Assembly: GCF_020193655.1 (NCBI RefSeq)
Contig: NZ_JADYVE010000004.1
Coordinates: forward strand, 1 to 64,000
Reading direction: 5' to 3'
From: Ensifer sp. IC3342
Lineage (GTDB): Bacteria > Pseudomonadota > Alphaproteobacteria > Rhizobiales > Rhizobiaceae
DNA: 64,000 nt
Of the stretch, positions 53,887 through 64,000 are shown piece by piece. The position numbers and the translations under genes are program-made. Under the pieces are notes generated by a model that was given only the letters and a program-made list of their open reading frames with translations, made no database searches and was not told the DNA's origin. The first letter of the stretch is position 1. Every line of letters starts with the position of its first letter.

Positions 53887-54273
53887 TCAGACAAGCCGGA
53901 TTGGTCCGGGATACTTTCCTACGATCTCGTCCGCGGTGAGCAATGTCACACCCTCGACTATCGATTGGGCGATCAGAATACGATCGAAGGGGTCTTTGTG
54001 GATTGCGGGGAGTTGGTCGATTTCTACCGCGTGGGCACTGCTGACGGGCAGTTCCGCATAGCCGTTGTCCAACAAGCCGCGGCGCAGCAACCGGGGATCG
54101 GCCTCGAAATCGGCGCGCCCGAGGCCGCGCTTGATGGCGATTTCCCAAAGGCTCGCCGCACTGAAAAAGAGGGTGTTCTCTCGGCTTTCGATAAGCGTCC
54201 GGGCTCGCTGCGGCAACCGGTCGGGAGCACCAGCTACCCAGAGAAGTATGTGCGTATCGAGCAGAATATTCAT
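53887..54273 (-). CDS. vapC: VapC-family PIN toxin
   Basis: A 128-residue PIN-domain RNase, the toxin of a type II toxin-antitoxin module. Acidic residues at Asp6 (MNILLDTHILLWV), Glu44 (ASLWEIAIK) and the Asp pair in KDPFDRILIAQS, plus a further Asp in LLTADE, form the metal site. Such toxins cut RNA, often tRNA or rRNA. The start overlaps the antitoxin stop by 4 bp. It is convergent with the YbhR-like gene, only 5 bp away. Confidence 0.92.
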   Translation of the reverse strand: MNILLDTHILLWVAGAPDRLPQRARTLIESRENTLFFSAASLWEIAIKRGLGRADFEADPRLLRRGLLDNGYAELPVSSAHAVEIDQLPAIHKDPFDRILIAQSIVEGVTLLTADEIVGKYPGPIRLV

Positions 54274-54527
54274 GCGCCAGTGCCGAAGAGATTTTCAATC
54301 TCATCGCTGCCCATACGATCGAAATCGTCTGGCACGACGATCTGGCCGGTCATAAAGCCTAGCCGCCGCTTTTCGGTCTCGGACGGTTGATCGAGGGCAA
54401 CCACCTTCACCAAGGGCTTTCCCGCCTTGGCGATGATGAACGGCTCCCCCCTCGCCGCCTTTTCGACCAGCCGCGACAAATGGGTCTTGGCCTCGTGAAT
54501 ATTGACGGTTTCCACGGCTGCCTCCAT
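54270..54527 (-). CDS. Phd/YefM-family antitoxin
   Basis: An 85-residue antitoxin. The N-terminal DNA-binding part is VETVNIHEAKTHLSRLVEKAARGEPFIIAKAGKPLVKVV, the Phd/YefM fold. The C-terminal acidic tail (VPDDFDRMGSDEIENLFG) probably wraps the PIN toxin. It binds the palindrome just upstream in the expected autoregulatory position. Confidence 0.92.
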   Translation of the reverse strand: MEAAVETVNIHEAKTHLSRLVEKAARGEPFIIAKAGKPLVKVVALDQPSETEKRRLGFMTGQIVVPDDFDRMGSDEIENLFGTGA

Positions 54528-54531
54528 CGGA

Positions 54532-54560
54532 TTGAACTTAGTTTAGTAGACTTAGTTCAA
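54532..54560. promoter_or_regulatory. Toxin-antitoxin operator palindrome
   Basis: TTGAACTTAG (54532-54541) and CTTAGTTCAA (54551-54560) form a palindrome with 9 of 10 paired positions and a 9-bp centre. It begins 5 bp upstream of the antitoxin start, so bound protein would block translation initiation or transcription. Autorepression by Phd-type antitoxins at such sites is well known. Confidence 0.72.
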
Positions 54561-54573
54561 ACCGATGGAGCTT

Positions 54574-55176
54574 TCAAGCGTTCAGGAACCGTTCAACCGC
54601 GGCAATCTCGTTCTGCCGGATATCGTGGCCGCCGGAATGCCACTCAATGGTGACTATCGCCCTTTGCGCCCTGAAGTAGTCGGCGAGCGACTGCGTCAGT
54701 GGTGCCGGGCAAATCGGATCGCGCTCTCCGGCGGTAATCAGTATGCCCCGGCCCTCGAGCTTCGGATTGGCTTTCGGCTTGAACGGGATCAGCGGGTGCA
54801 TCAGCACGGCCTTGTCGAAGACGCCTTCCTCGATCAGGACGTTCGCAATGATATTGGCGCCGTTGGAATAGCCGAGGCCGATGATTTCCGAGGCCTCATG
54901 CTCGGCCGCGAGCGTCGTTACGAAGCTTGCGAGCTTCGTGGTGGCGCGGGCGAGATCCGCCATGTCGTAGACGCCCTCGGCGGTGCGCTTAAAAAAGCGG
55001 GCCGCGCCGTACTCCGACACGTCGCCACGCGGCGACACGATCGTCGCCTCCGGCAAGAGTTGCGAACCGAAGGTGAAAAACTGGTTCTCGTCGCCTCCGG
55101 TGCCGTGAAGAACGAAGAGGATCGGACTGCCGGGCTTGCCGGCTTTCAATTTATGCACATAGCCGTGGTCGACCAT
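54574..55176 (-). CDS. Carboxylesterase/dienelactone hydrolase-like (MhqD-like)
   Basis: A 200-residue alpha/beta hydrolase. It has FVLHGTGGDENQFF (oxyanion), the nucleophile elbow GLGYSNGANI, the Asp in AGERDPICP and the His in SGGHDIRQNE. It resembles MhqD, part of a quinone-defence pair in Bacillus. The ring-cleaving dioxygenase-like gene (MhqO-like) precedes it in the same orientation with 123 bp between. AAGGAGA precedes the ATG at 55176. Confidence 0.88.
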   Translation of the reverse strand: MVDHGYVHKLKAGKPGSPILFVLHGTGGDENQFFTFGSQLLPEATIVSPRGDVSEYGAARFFKRTAEGVYDMADLARATTKLASFVTTLAAEHEASEIIGLGYSNGANIIANVLIEEGVFDKAVLMHPLIPFKPKANPKLEGRGILITAGERDPICPAPLTQSLADYFRAQRAIVTIEWHSGGHDIRQNEIAAVERFLNA

Positions 55177-55299
55177 TGGAACTCTCCTTGGCACCCAGCC
55201 TGCACATGCACGCAGTGCCATCACTATTCATCACATAAAAGCCCAGCCTCCCCGCGTGAAACGGAGGAGGGAATTCTCGGCTGAAGAGATACTGAAAGT

Positions 55300-56232
55300 T
55301 TACGCTTCCAGCTTCTGCAGGTGGCTTTCCAGGATCGGGCGCAGATGCTTGTGCTGCTGCGGCAGTTTCAGCGCCTCGCCGAGATGGGCAATCTCCTCGT
55401 CACGGTCAAAGCCGGGCTCGTTCGTGGCAATCTCGACGAGCACTCCACCCGGTGTCCGGAAATAGATCGCCCAGAAGTAGTCGCGATCGATGACCGGCGT
55501 GACATGATAGCCGGTGTCCATCAGGGCCTTGCGCACCTCCAGCTGCTTTTCGCGATTGTCGACCGCGAAGGCGACATGATGCACGGAGCCGGCGCCCTGA
55601 GCCGCGCGATTGACGTTCGGCAGCGTTTCGAGGTCGACGAGGCTTGCGCCGTTGCCGCCCGGCACGATCAGCCGGGTGACGCCATCCTTGCGGTCGAGTT
55701 CCTCGTAGCCCATGAACTTGAGCAATTCGGAAGTGGCGCCTTCATCGCGCAAACGCATGGCAACCGAATGGAAGCCACGGATCGCGTGGTCTGCGGAAAT
55801 GCCGCCCTCGGTCCACGGGGCACGCGCATCATCCTTTACTTCCACTAGAGCGAAACCGTCTCCGTCCGGGCCGGCAAAGTTCAAGCGCTTCTCGCCGAAG
55901 GTTTCCTCGTCCTTGAGGCCCGTGACGCCGAGTTTGCTCAAGCGATCCCGCCAGAAACCGAGCGAACCGACCGGGACGGCGAAGACAGTCGTTCCGACCT
56001 CTCCCGTACCGGCGCGGCCGCGTGGCATCTGGGGAAACGGGAAATAGGTCATCACGGTACCGGGCGTGCCGATCTCGTCACCATAATAGAGGTGGTAGAC
56101 GTCGGGTGAATCGAAATTCACGGTCTTCTTGACGCGGCGCAGGCCAAGCGTGCTGGTGAAGAACTGGTTGTTGGTGCGGGCGTCGTCCGCCATCGACGTG
56201 ACGTGATGCAGGCCTTTGATCTGGTCGAGCAT
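55300..56232 (-). CDS. Ring-cleaving dioxygenase-like VOC protein (MhqO-like)
   Basis: A 310-residue two-VOC-module protein. Each half has the paired beta-alpha-beta units: LDQIKGLHHVTSMADDARTNNQFF and AIRGFHSVAMRLRDEGATSELLKF. Metal-ligand positions are the His of LHHV, the His of SVHHVAF and the Glu of VLVEIATNEPGFD. It matches the MhqO group linked to hydroquinone and quinone detoxification. AAAGGAA precedes the ATG at 56232. Confidence 0.9.
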   Translation of the reverse strand: MLDQIKGLHHVTSMADDARTNNQFFTSTLGLRRVKKTVNFDSPDVYHLYYGDEIGTPGTVMTYFPFPQMPRGRAGTGEVGTTVFAVPVGSLGFWRDRLSKLGVTGLKDEETFGEKRLNFAGPDGDGFALVEVKDDARAPWTEGGISADHAIRGFHSVAMRLRDEGATSELLKFMGYEELDRKDGVTRLIVPGGNGASLVDLETLPNVNRAAQGAGSVHHVAFAVDNREKQLEVRKALMDTGYHVTPVIDRDYFWAIYFRTPGGVLVEIATNEPGFDRDEEIAHLGEALKLPQQHKHLRPILESHLQKLEA

Positions 56233-56473
56233 TGTCAAATTCCTTTCTGCCCGTCTCCAATCGGGCTCGTTGATAGCGTATAGATGCGCCCTTCCCTTCC
56301 TTTCCGAAAGGCTGACGCAGACAAACGCATTGTCAACGCCGCGTTGACACGCTTGGTTTCTCGTTGAGAAAAATCGACTGCTGCGAGTGACTTGCCACCG
56401 CTTGAGCTGCCCCCTACCATCGATTAATGCGGTCATCCAAAAGGGACGCGTGGGAGGAGGAGCCGGGCATTCC

Positions 56474-58300
56474 GTGAGATATCGTCTTGTGCTTGCGCTC
56501 TGCCTGCTGCCACTCATCGCCGCGCCCGTTGCCTGGCAGGGCAATGCTGTCGCCACACGCCGTTATATGCAGGAGGCGTCGGCGCAGGCGACCACAACAC
56601 TGAGGCTTGCCGTCTCCGCGTTGAGCGGGCACCTCAATCGCTACCAGGCGCTTCCGGCCCTGATTGCCGATCACGACGACGTCAAGGAACTGGCCACGCG
56701 GCCTCAGGATCGGCGGCTCCGCGAGAGCGTCAACACCTATCTGAAGGAAATCAACGCGCTCCTCAGATCCTCGGACATTTATGTCATCACGCCTGATGGC
56801 GATACGATCGCGGCAAGCAACTACGACGGGCCCGCGAGCTTCGTCGGTCAGAATTTCAGCTATCGTCCCTATTTTCAGGATGCCTTGAAGGGGATGCAGT
56901 CCCGCTTCTATGCGCTTGGCACGACATCGCTCAAGCGCGGCTATTATTTCGGCTCGCCGATCCGCGTCGGCGATGAAATCCGCGGCGTCATTGTCTTCAA
57001 GGTCGATATCGAGACCATCGAGACTTCCTGGCGGGGAGGCGAATACAAGCTGTTCGTCTCCGATCCCGAAGGCATCATCTTCATGAGCGGCAGTCCGGAA
57101 TGGCTCTATGCGAGCATCCTGCCGCTGACGCCCGACCGTCTCTCGCGCACCGAGGCCTCGCGCCGCTATGCAAATGCCGTTCTGCGTCCATTGCCGGTGT
57201 CGCGCAGCACGCTTTTCGATCACCAATTGATGCGGATTGCGAGCGGTGACGCGAGCCGTGAATACCTCGTTCTTTCGCAATACATGCCGGAGGCCGATTG
57301 GACGGTGAACGTCCTGATCGACACGGCGTCGGTCAAGACACAGGCGCTGACCGCGGTTGCCGCCGCGATGCTGTTTTGCGGGCTTGCCGGCCTTGCAGTT
57401 GCGGTCCTCTGGCAGCGCCGCGCGCGTTTCAGGGAGCGCCTCATGATGCAAGCGCAAGCCCAAAGCGAGCTTGAACGTCGGGTCGAAGAGCGCACCGCCG
57501 ATCTCGCGCGGGTCAATGCCCAGATCGAGGAGGAGATCGCCGAGCGCAGACTCACCGAGCAGCAATTGCGCCAGACCCAGGCAGACCTCATCCAGGCGGG
57601 TAAGCTCGCTGGCCTCGGCCAGATGTCGGCAGCACTCTCACATGAATTCAACCAGCCGCTTGCCGCCGCCAAGACCTATGCCGACAGTGCCGCTCTTTTG
57701 ATCGAACGGGGGCGTACGACCGAGGCGAGCGACAATGTCAGGCGCATTTCCGGTCTCATCGACCGTATGGCGTCGATCAGCCGGCATCTGCGCAATTTTG
57801 CGCGCAAGCCCAATGAGAAGCTTGGCCCTGTACCTCTCGACGAGGTCATGCGGGACACGATGGAAATCGTCGCCGCCCGTATCAAGGCGGCAAACGCCGC
57901 CGTGAACATCGAACTCGGCGACGAGCCGCCTGTGGTCCAGGCGGGATCAGTCCGGCTTCAGCAGGTGCTCGTCAACATTATCTCCAACGCGGTCGACGCG
58001 GTCGAGGGCCTCGATGATCGTGTGATTTCCGTCAACGCCTGCCGCGAAGGCGACAAGGTGGCGATCACGATCCGCGACCGCGGACCAGGTGTGGCATCCG
58101 CCATCGCCGAACGCATCTTCGATCCGTTCTTCAGCACCAAGGGTGTCGGCAAGGGGCTCGGCCTTGGACTTTCTATCTCCTACAACATCGTCAAGGATTT
58201 CGGCGGCAACCTGACCGTTTCGAACCACCCTGAAGGAGGTGCCGTGTTTCGCATCGAACTTGCGGCCGTCAGCCGGGCCGGGCGTGAGGCCGCAGAATGA
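56474..58300 (+). CDS. DctB-like C4-dicarboxylate-type sensor histidine kinase
   Basis: A 608-residue kinase of the DctB type. Two membrane helices (about 5-25 and 290-315) flank a large periplasmic double-PDC (PAS-like) domain. A cytoplasmic coiled coil leads to HisKA with His390 in ALSHEFNQPLAAAKTYADSA. The ATPase domain has NIISNAVDAVEGLD, DRGPGVAS and GKGLGLGLSISYNIVKDF. The GTG at 56474 follows a GGAGGAGG stretch; a GTG at 56450 is an alternative. Stop and start overlap the DctD-like gene. No dctA transporter gene adjoins it. Confidence 0.88.
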   Translation: MRYRLVLALCLLPLIAAPVAWQGNAVATRRYMQEASAQATTTLRLAVSALSGHLNRYQALPALIADHDDVKELATRPQDRRLRESVNTYLKEINALLRSSDIYVITPDGDTIAASNYDGPASFVGQNFSYRPYFQDALKGMQSRFYALGTTSLKRGYYFGSPIRVGDEIRGVIVFKVDIETIETSWRGGEYKLFVSDPEGIIFMSGSPEWLYASILPLTPDRLSRTEASRRYANAVLRPLPVSRSTLFDHQLMRIASGDASREYLVLSQYMPEADWTVNVLIDTASVKTQALTAVAAAMLFCGLAGLAVAVLWQRRARFRERLMMQAQAQSELERRVEERTADLARVNAQIEEEIAERRLTEQQLRQTQADLIQAGKLAGLGQMSAALSHEFNQPLAAAKTYADSAALLIERGRTTEASDNVRRISGLIDRMASISRHLRNFARKPNEKLGPVPLDEVMRDTMEIVAARIKAANAAVNIELGDEPPVVQAGSVRLQQVLVNIISNAVDAVEGLDDRVISVNACREGDKVAITIRDRGPGVASAIAERIFDPFFSTKGVGKGLGLGLSISYNIVKDFGGNLTVSNHPEGGAVFRIELAAVSRAGREAAE

Positions 58301-59661
58301 CCGAGGGTCGTGTCCTGCTCGTCGACGACGAAGAGGAAGTTCGCCTTTCGAGCGCCCAGGCGCTCGAGCTTGCAGGTTTTCGCGTCGACACATTCGCCAG
58401 TGCCGAACGGGCGCTCGAGTTCATCGGCTTCAGCTTTTCCGGCGTGGTGATCAGCGACATTCGCATGCCGGGCATGGATGGCATGACCTTTCTGCAGCGT
58501 ATTCGCGAAATCGACGCCGAGGTCCCGGTGATCCTCGTGACCGGTCACGGCGACGTCCAACTCGCCGTGCGGGCGATGCGCGAAGGCGCCTACGATTTCG
58601 TCGAAAAACCCTTCACGGCGCAAACGCTTGCCGGCACCATTCGCCGCGCGCTCGAGTGGCGCGGCCTCGTGCTTGAAAACCGCCGCCTCCGAGCGGTTGC
58701 GGGAAAGCGGGACGACATCGAGCAACGGCTGCCGGGGCGAAGCCAGGTGATGGTCGACCTGCGTTACAAGGTCCGCGCCATCGGCGCGTCCGACGCCGAT
58801 ACACTGATCATCGGCGAAACGGGCGTCGGCAAGGAAGTCGTGGCGCGCGCACTCCATGACTTGAGCAGCCGCGCCAACAGCCCCTTCATCGCCATCAATT
58901 GCGCCGCCCTTCCAGAAACGCTGATCGAGAGCGAGCTGTTCGGGCACGAGCCCGGCGCGTTTCCGGGCGCGTTGCGGCCGCGCTACGGCAAGTTCGAGCA
59001 TGGACGTGGCGGCACGATCCTGCTCGACGAGATCGGCTCCATGCCCTTCGACCTGCAGGCGAAGTTCCTCCGCGTGCTGCAGGAGCGCGTCATAACCAGA
59101 CTTGGCTCCAACGAGATCGTGCCCCTCGACGTGCGCTTCATCGCCACCAGCAAGGTCGATCTGGAGCGGGAGGTTGCTGCCGGCCGTTTCCGCGCCGATC
59201 TTCTCTATCGGCTGAACGTCGCGACGCTGCGTGTGCCGTCGCTTTCCCAGCGCCGTTCCGATATTCCGCTGCTTTTCATGCAGCTCGTGCGCGAATCCGC
59301 CGCGCGCTACGGCCGCGAAGACGTCGACATCTCCCCTGCTCTGGCGTCGGAAATCGCGGAACGCGACTGGCCAGGCAACGTTCGCGAACTCCGAAACGCA
59401 GCCGAACGGTTCGTGCTTGGGCTCGAAGCCGAACAGGACGACGCCACTTCCGCGCGACCGAACGGGACGCGTCTCGCCGACAAGGTTGCGGCCTTCGAAA
59501 AGAGCCTTATCGCCAGCGCGCTTGCGGCCCATGGCGGGGCGCTGAAGCCCGTCTACGAGTCCCTCGGGATCTCGCGCAAGACGCTCTATGAAAAGATGCA
59601 GAAGTTCGGCCTCGACAAGAGGCTTCTGGCGGCAGACTCACAACGCGACGACGACACATGA
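58297..59661 (+). CDS. DctD-like sigma-54-dependent response regulator
   Basis: A 454-residue NtrC-family activator. The receiver has DDE at 10-12, Asp54 in ISDIRMPGMDG and Lys in VEKPFTAQ. The AAA+ domain has Walker A GETGVGKE (173-180), Walker B GGTILLDEIGS, and WPGNVRELRN. The sigma-54 contact loop reads GAFPGA (220-225) instead of GAFTGA. A Fis-type helix-turn-helix ends the protein (KPVYESLGISRKTLYEKMQK). It pairs with the DctB-like kinase. Its target genes are not in this window. Confidence 0.9.
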   Translation: MTEGRVLLVDDEEEVRLSSAQALELAGFRVDTFASAERALEFIGFSFSGVVISDIRMPGMDGMTFLQRIREIDAEVPVILVTGHGDVQLAVRAMREGAYDFVEKPFTAQTLAGTIRRALEWRGLVLENRRLRAVAGKRDDIEQRLPGRSQVMVDLRYKVRAIGASDADTLIIGETGVGKEVVARALHDLSSRANSPFIAINCAALPETLIESELFGHEPGAFPGALRPRYGKFEHGRGGTILLDEIGSMPFDLQAKFLRVLQERVITRLGSNEIVPLDVRFIATSKVDLEREVAAGRFRADLLYRLNVATLRVPSLSQRRSDIPLLFMQLVRESAARYGREDVDISPALASEIAERDWPGNVRELRNAAERFVLGLEAEQDDATSARPNGTRLADKVAAFEKSLIASALAAHGGALKPVYESLGISRKTLYEKMQKFGLDKRLLAADSQRDDDT

Positions 59662-59665
59662 TACG

Positions 59666-61012
59666 TCAGATGTTGGAACGGGATGCGGGCGCCGGGGCGC
59701 TTCGCATTTCTTCGCCGCGCTCAAGTGAATCCACGACCTCGACAGGTGTCTTCATGATGATTTCACGATGCGGGAATGGGATTGAAATCCCGGCCTCCTT
59801 GAACGCATCCCACAACGCCATGAGGACCTCGCCCCGGACGTTGGTCAATCCGTTGCTCGGATCGGATATCCAGAATCTCAGTTTGAAATCAAGCGACGAT
59901 GAACCGAATGCAGTCATCCAGCAGACCGGCTGGGCGTAGGCACTGGCGACCCGCGGAATGGCTTTCGCAGTCTCGACTGCAATGCGCGCAACCTCGTGCG
60001 GGTCGCTGTCGTACGAGGTCCCAAAATCGACCTCGATGCGGACATATTCGCTGGAAAACGACCAGTTCACGACCTGCTGGGAAATAAAATCTTCGTTCGG
60101 GATGAGGTACTCCTTTCCATCTCTCGTGATGACGGAGACGAAGCGGGAGCGTAGGTCGCGGATCGCGCCGAAGGTTTCTCCAAGCGTAATCGTGTCGCCC
60201 GGTTTGATCGACTTGTCGAGAAGGATGATGATTCCGGATATGAAATTGGAGACGACCTTCTGCAGGCCGAAACCGATGCCGACGCCGACGGCGCCCGAAA
60301 AGATCGTAAGGGCCGTCAGGTCGATGCCCGTTGCAGACAGGGCGATGGCGCCCGCTAGTCCGATCAAGCTGATCTTGATGAGTTTGCTGATGAGGACCTT
60401 GAGCGATGGCGTGAGATCCGCGGACTTCTGTAACCAGTGGGACGACATGTTGCCGATCAGGACGGCCAGCCAGATCAGCGCCGCAGAAAGGACGATCGCC
60501 TTCAAGACCAGCAACATCGAAAGACGGGCAGCACCAAGGTTGACGGCAATACCGTCAAGGGCCGTCAGGATCGTCCCATCCAGTCCAAGTGCGTAGAGTG
60601 CAAAATAGAGCCAGCCGGCCACCGCGACGACCCGCGCGAGCATTTGGTTTCTGATTATGCGCGTGAGCACCGCGATCACAAACCACGCCGCCACGAGCGT
60701 AAGGGCTGTGGCCACCAACCACCGATACGAAGGCCATCCAAACCGCAGCAGAACGACGTCCGCGATCCACAGCCACGCAATCAGGAAAAGCCACCGCAGC
60801 CGCCGCATGAAGGCGATGATGACGCGGAGCAGATCGGGATTTCCCTTGATGGTGCGCGCGCGGGTCTCCACTGCCGGCTCTATCCGTTTTGCCAGGAACC
60901 CGCAAAACAGGTAACCGGTTGCAATCACGACGCACTGATAGACCGTCCACTCATTTAGAAGGGCAGTCTGCAGCCAAGATCCGGCGGCGTTGACCGCTTC
61001 TGGGAAATCCAT
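59666..61012 (-). CDS. MscS-family mechanosensitive channel
   Basis: A 448-residue inner-membrane channel. About six helices precede the pore-lining segment SGAVGVGIGFGLQKVVSNFISGIIILLDKSIKPGDTITLG, followed by the MscS beta domain (GAIRDLRSRFVSVITRDGKEYLIPNEDFISQQVVNWS) and an alpha/beta domain. It releases solutes on hypo-osmotic shock. The start at 61012 follows AAAGG; a frame from 61246 is longer by 78 residues with no family support. Confidence 0.9.
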   Translation of the reverse strand: MDFPEAVNAAGSWLQTALLNEWTVYQCVVIATGYLFCGFLAKRIEPAVETRARTIKGNPDLLRVIIAFMRRLRWLFLIAWLWIADVVLLRFGWPSYRWLVATALTLVAAWFVIAVLTRIIRNQMLARVVAVAGWLYFALYALGLDGTILTALDGIAVNLGAARLSMLLVLKAIVLSAALIWLAVLIGNMSSHWLQKSADLTPSLKVLISKLIKISLIGLAGAIALSATGIDLTALTIFSGAVGVGIGFGLQKVVSNFISGIIILLDKSIKPGDTITLGETFGAIRDLRSRFVSVITRDGKEYLIPNEDFISQQVVNWSFSSEYVRIEVDFGTSYDSDPHEVARIAVETAKAIPRVASAYAQPVCWMTAFGSSSLDFKLRFWISDPSNGLTNVRGEVLMALWDAFKEAGISIPFPHREIIMKTPVEVVDSLERGEEMRSAPAPASRSNI

Positions 61013-61230
61013 CGCCTTTCTCGTCGAAAGCTCCGCAGGGGCAACCCGCGGGCATCGAGTTCTCTCAAAACCGAATGCTCGGACATTATTGAAAACTCGG
61101 ACTGGGCAGGGATGGTTCCTAGCTTTGCCTGGCCATGAGATTTTGGGGAGATTGGCTTCCCGCGAACATGCTGAAGCGGCTCCGGGCCACTTCACTGGGC
61201 TGATTTCCGCCGTCGCCCAGCCAGACGAAT

Positions 61231-61257
61231 GCGGAGACGCGGGCATCGCGTCTCCGC
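61231..61257 (-). terminator. Hairpin terminator of the yej operon
   Basis: A perfect 11-bp stem (GCGGAGACGCG 61231-61241, CGCGTCTCCGC 61247-61257) with a 5-base loop lies 18 bases after the yejF stop on the minus strand. The T content after it is low, so termination may be partial or aided by Rho. Confidence 0.68.
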
Positions 61258-61274
61258 GGTTTGCGCGTCGGATC

Positions 61275-62876
<1,602 letters not shown>

Positions 62877-62877
62877 G

Positions 62878-64000
62878 TCAGCGGTCCTTCGGGTCGAGCG
62901 CATCGCGCAGGCCGTCGCCGACGAAATTCAGCGAAAACAGCGTGACGACGAAGAAGATGGCCGGGAAGATGAGCAGCCACGGCGCCGACTGGATATTGTT
63001 TGCTCCTTCGGAGATCAGCGCACCCCAACTCGTCAGCGGCGCCTGCACGCCGAGGCCGAGGAAGGAGAGGAAGCTCTCGAGCAGGATGACCTTCGGCACG
63101 ACGACGGTGACGAAGACGATCACCGGGCCGATCGTGTTCGGAATGATATGCCGTCGAATGATCTGCCAGTCGGTAAGACCCAGCGCCTGCGCCGCGCCGA
63201 CGAACTCGCGCCGTTTGAGTGCAAGCGTCTGCCCGCGCACGATACGCGCCATGTCCAGCCATTCGACCGCGCCGATCACAAGGAAGATCAGGATGAAGCT
63301 GCGGCCGAAGAAGACGACGAGCACGACGACGAGGAAGACGAAGGGCAGCGAATAAAGGATCTCGACCAGACGCATCATGACATTGTCGACGCGCCCGCCG
63401 ATATAGCCCGAGGTCGCACCGTAGACGACGCCGATGCCGAGCGAGACGAGGCTCGCGAGCAGCCCGACTGCGATCGAAATCTGTCCACCCAGCATCACGC
63501 GAACGAGCAGGTCGCGACCGTTCGAGTCAGTGCCGAACGGGAAATATTCGCGGTCCACCTGGCCTTCGACCTTGAGCGTACGACCATCGTCTTCAGTCGC
63601 AACGACCTTCGTGCCCTCGAATTCGTTGGCCCTGTCGAAGTAGCGCGTCGCGCGCGGGTCGATCGGCTGGTCCGAAGTAGAAGTAATCGTGGCGGTGAAG
63701 TTTTCTCCTTCGACGTTGAATTCCTTGAGCGTGACGCGCGCGCGGGTCGCGACACCTTCCATCACGTCCTGAAGCGTCGAGGTATCCGGCCGCGGTTCGA
63801 GGCTAGGGGCTATCGAGACATAGGACGGGAACACCTGATCGTAGGTATGCGGCGAGAATAGCGGCCCGACGAAGGAGAAGAGCGCAATCAATACCAGCAT
63901 CACGCAACCGGCCATGGCGGCGCGATTGCGGCGGAAGCGGAGCGCGGCGAGCTGGAAGAGGCTGCGTCCCTTGGTTTCCGGCGTGGACGCCGGTACGTGG
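62878..64000 (-). CDS. yejE: Peptide-type ABC permease YejE (5' end beyond window)
   Basis: The reading frame runs without a stop to the window edge, and the codons upstream of the first in-window ATG (63915) read ETKGRSLFQLAALRFRRNRA, typical of the cytoplasmic N-terminus of YejE. The gene is therefore truncated here. The visible part has the long periplasmic insertion of YejE (residues about 25-120 from that ATG), GTDSNGRDLLVRVMLGGQIS, and the coupling motif GAAQALGLTDWQIIRRHIIPNTIGPVIV. It ends GDGLRDALDPKDR. YejB and YejA should lie beyond the window. Confidence 0.93.
   Translation of the reverse strand, partial: HVPASTPETKGRSLFQLAALRFRRNRAAMAGCVMLVLIALFSFVGPLFSPHTYDQVFPSYVSIAPSLEPRPDTSTLQDVMEGVATRARVTLKEFNVEGENFTATITSTSDQPIDPRATRYFDRANEFEGTKVVATEDDGRTLKVEGQVDREYFPFGTDSNGRDLLVRVMLGGQISIAVGLLASLVSLGIGVVYGATSGYIGGRVDNVMMRLVEILYSLPFVFLVVVLVVFFGRSFILIFLVIGAVEWLDMARIVRGQTLALKRREFVGAAQALGLTDWQIIRRHIIPNTIGPVIVFVTVVVPKVILLESFLSFLGLGVQAPLTSWGALISEGANNIQSAPWLLIFPAIFFVVTLFSLNFVGDGLRDALDPKDR

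Noticed and set aside
55189..55205. Sigma-54-like sequence TGGCAC-N5-CTGCA
   Set aside because: It points away from the hydrolase gene at 55176 and into the 3' end of the dioxygenase gene, so it has no target.

Overview
The window reads as high-GC alphaproteobacterial DNA, most likely from a Sinorhizobium/Ensifer-type rhizobium. The grounds are FixJ-like response regulators, kinases with an HEVNQPL H-box, dense ABC-transporter operons, a DctB/DctD-like pair, a CecR-YbhGFSR-type operon, yejEF genes, and several copies of a palindromic mosaic repeat of the kind found between rhizobial genes. I saw no rRNA, tRNA, CRISPR array, insertion sequence or phage gene. The species call is inference. Most of the window looks like accessory or stress-response DNA on a stable replicon; the yejEF end looks core.

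Layout. 0.3-6.3 kb: a signalling cluster with a lone receiver (minus strand), a short membrane histidine kinase, a FixJ/LuxR-type regulator, a second lone receiver, and a MASE1-PAS histidine kinase whose kinase core is paralogous to the first. 6.8-12.0 kb: an EmrA/EmrB-type efflux pair behind two palindromic operators, convergent with a patatin-like lipase/GntP permease pair. 12.3-18.0 kb: a MarR regulator and an NmrA-type oxidoreductase sharing an operator sequence, a cupin, a Tat-exported epoxide hydrolase and an OmpR/EnvZ-type pair. 18.2-28.7 kb: small-molecule and stress enzymes (VOC protein, alpha/beta hydrolase, GlxA/AraC regulator with an SDR, DipZ-type thioredoxin/CcdA fusion, DJ-1-type protein divergent from a LysR regulator, SDR, tautomerase, nitronate monooxygenase).

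28.8-40.1 kb is the most system-like part. An IclR gene sits between two operons. One encodes a SelA-like PLP enzyme, a double ABC ATPase, an LhgO-like FAD oxidoreductase and an SDR. The other encodes a peptide-type binding protein, two permeases, a cog3964 amidohydrolase and a RidA protein. A 19-bp sequence, 17/19 conserved, lies in both promoter regions. Together they look like one regulon for uptake and stepwise breakdown of an acylated hydroxy or amino acid whose identity is unknown.

40.2-47.8 kb: a frameshifted gene remnant, an RBBP9-like hydrolase, a HAD phosphatase, a PP1-like phosphatase, a rhizobial hypothetical, and a lipid A phosphoethanolamine transferase divergent from a PmrAB-like two-component pair. 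48.1-53.9 kb: a TetR (CecR-like) regulator with an HlyD-ATPase-permease-permease exporter. 53.9-56.2 kb: a Phd/VapC toxin-antitoxin module and an MhqO/MhqD-like quinone-defence pair. 56.5-64.0 kb: a DctB/DctD-like pair without a transporter gene, an MscS-type channel, and yejF/yejE (yejE runs off the window).
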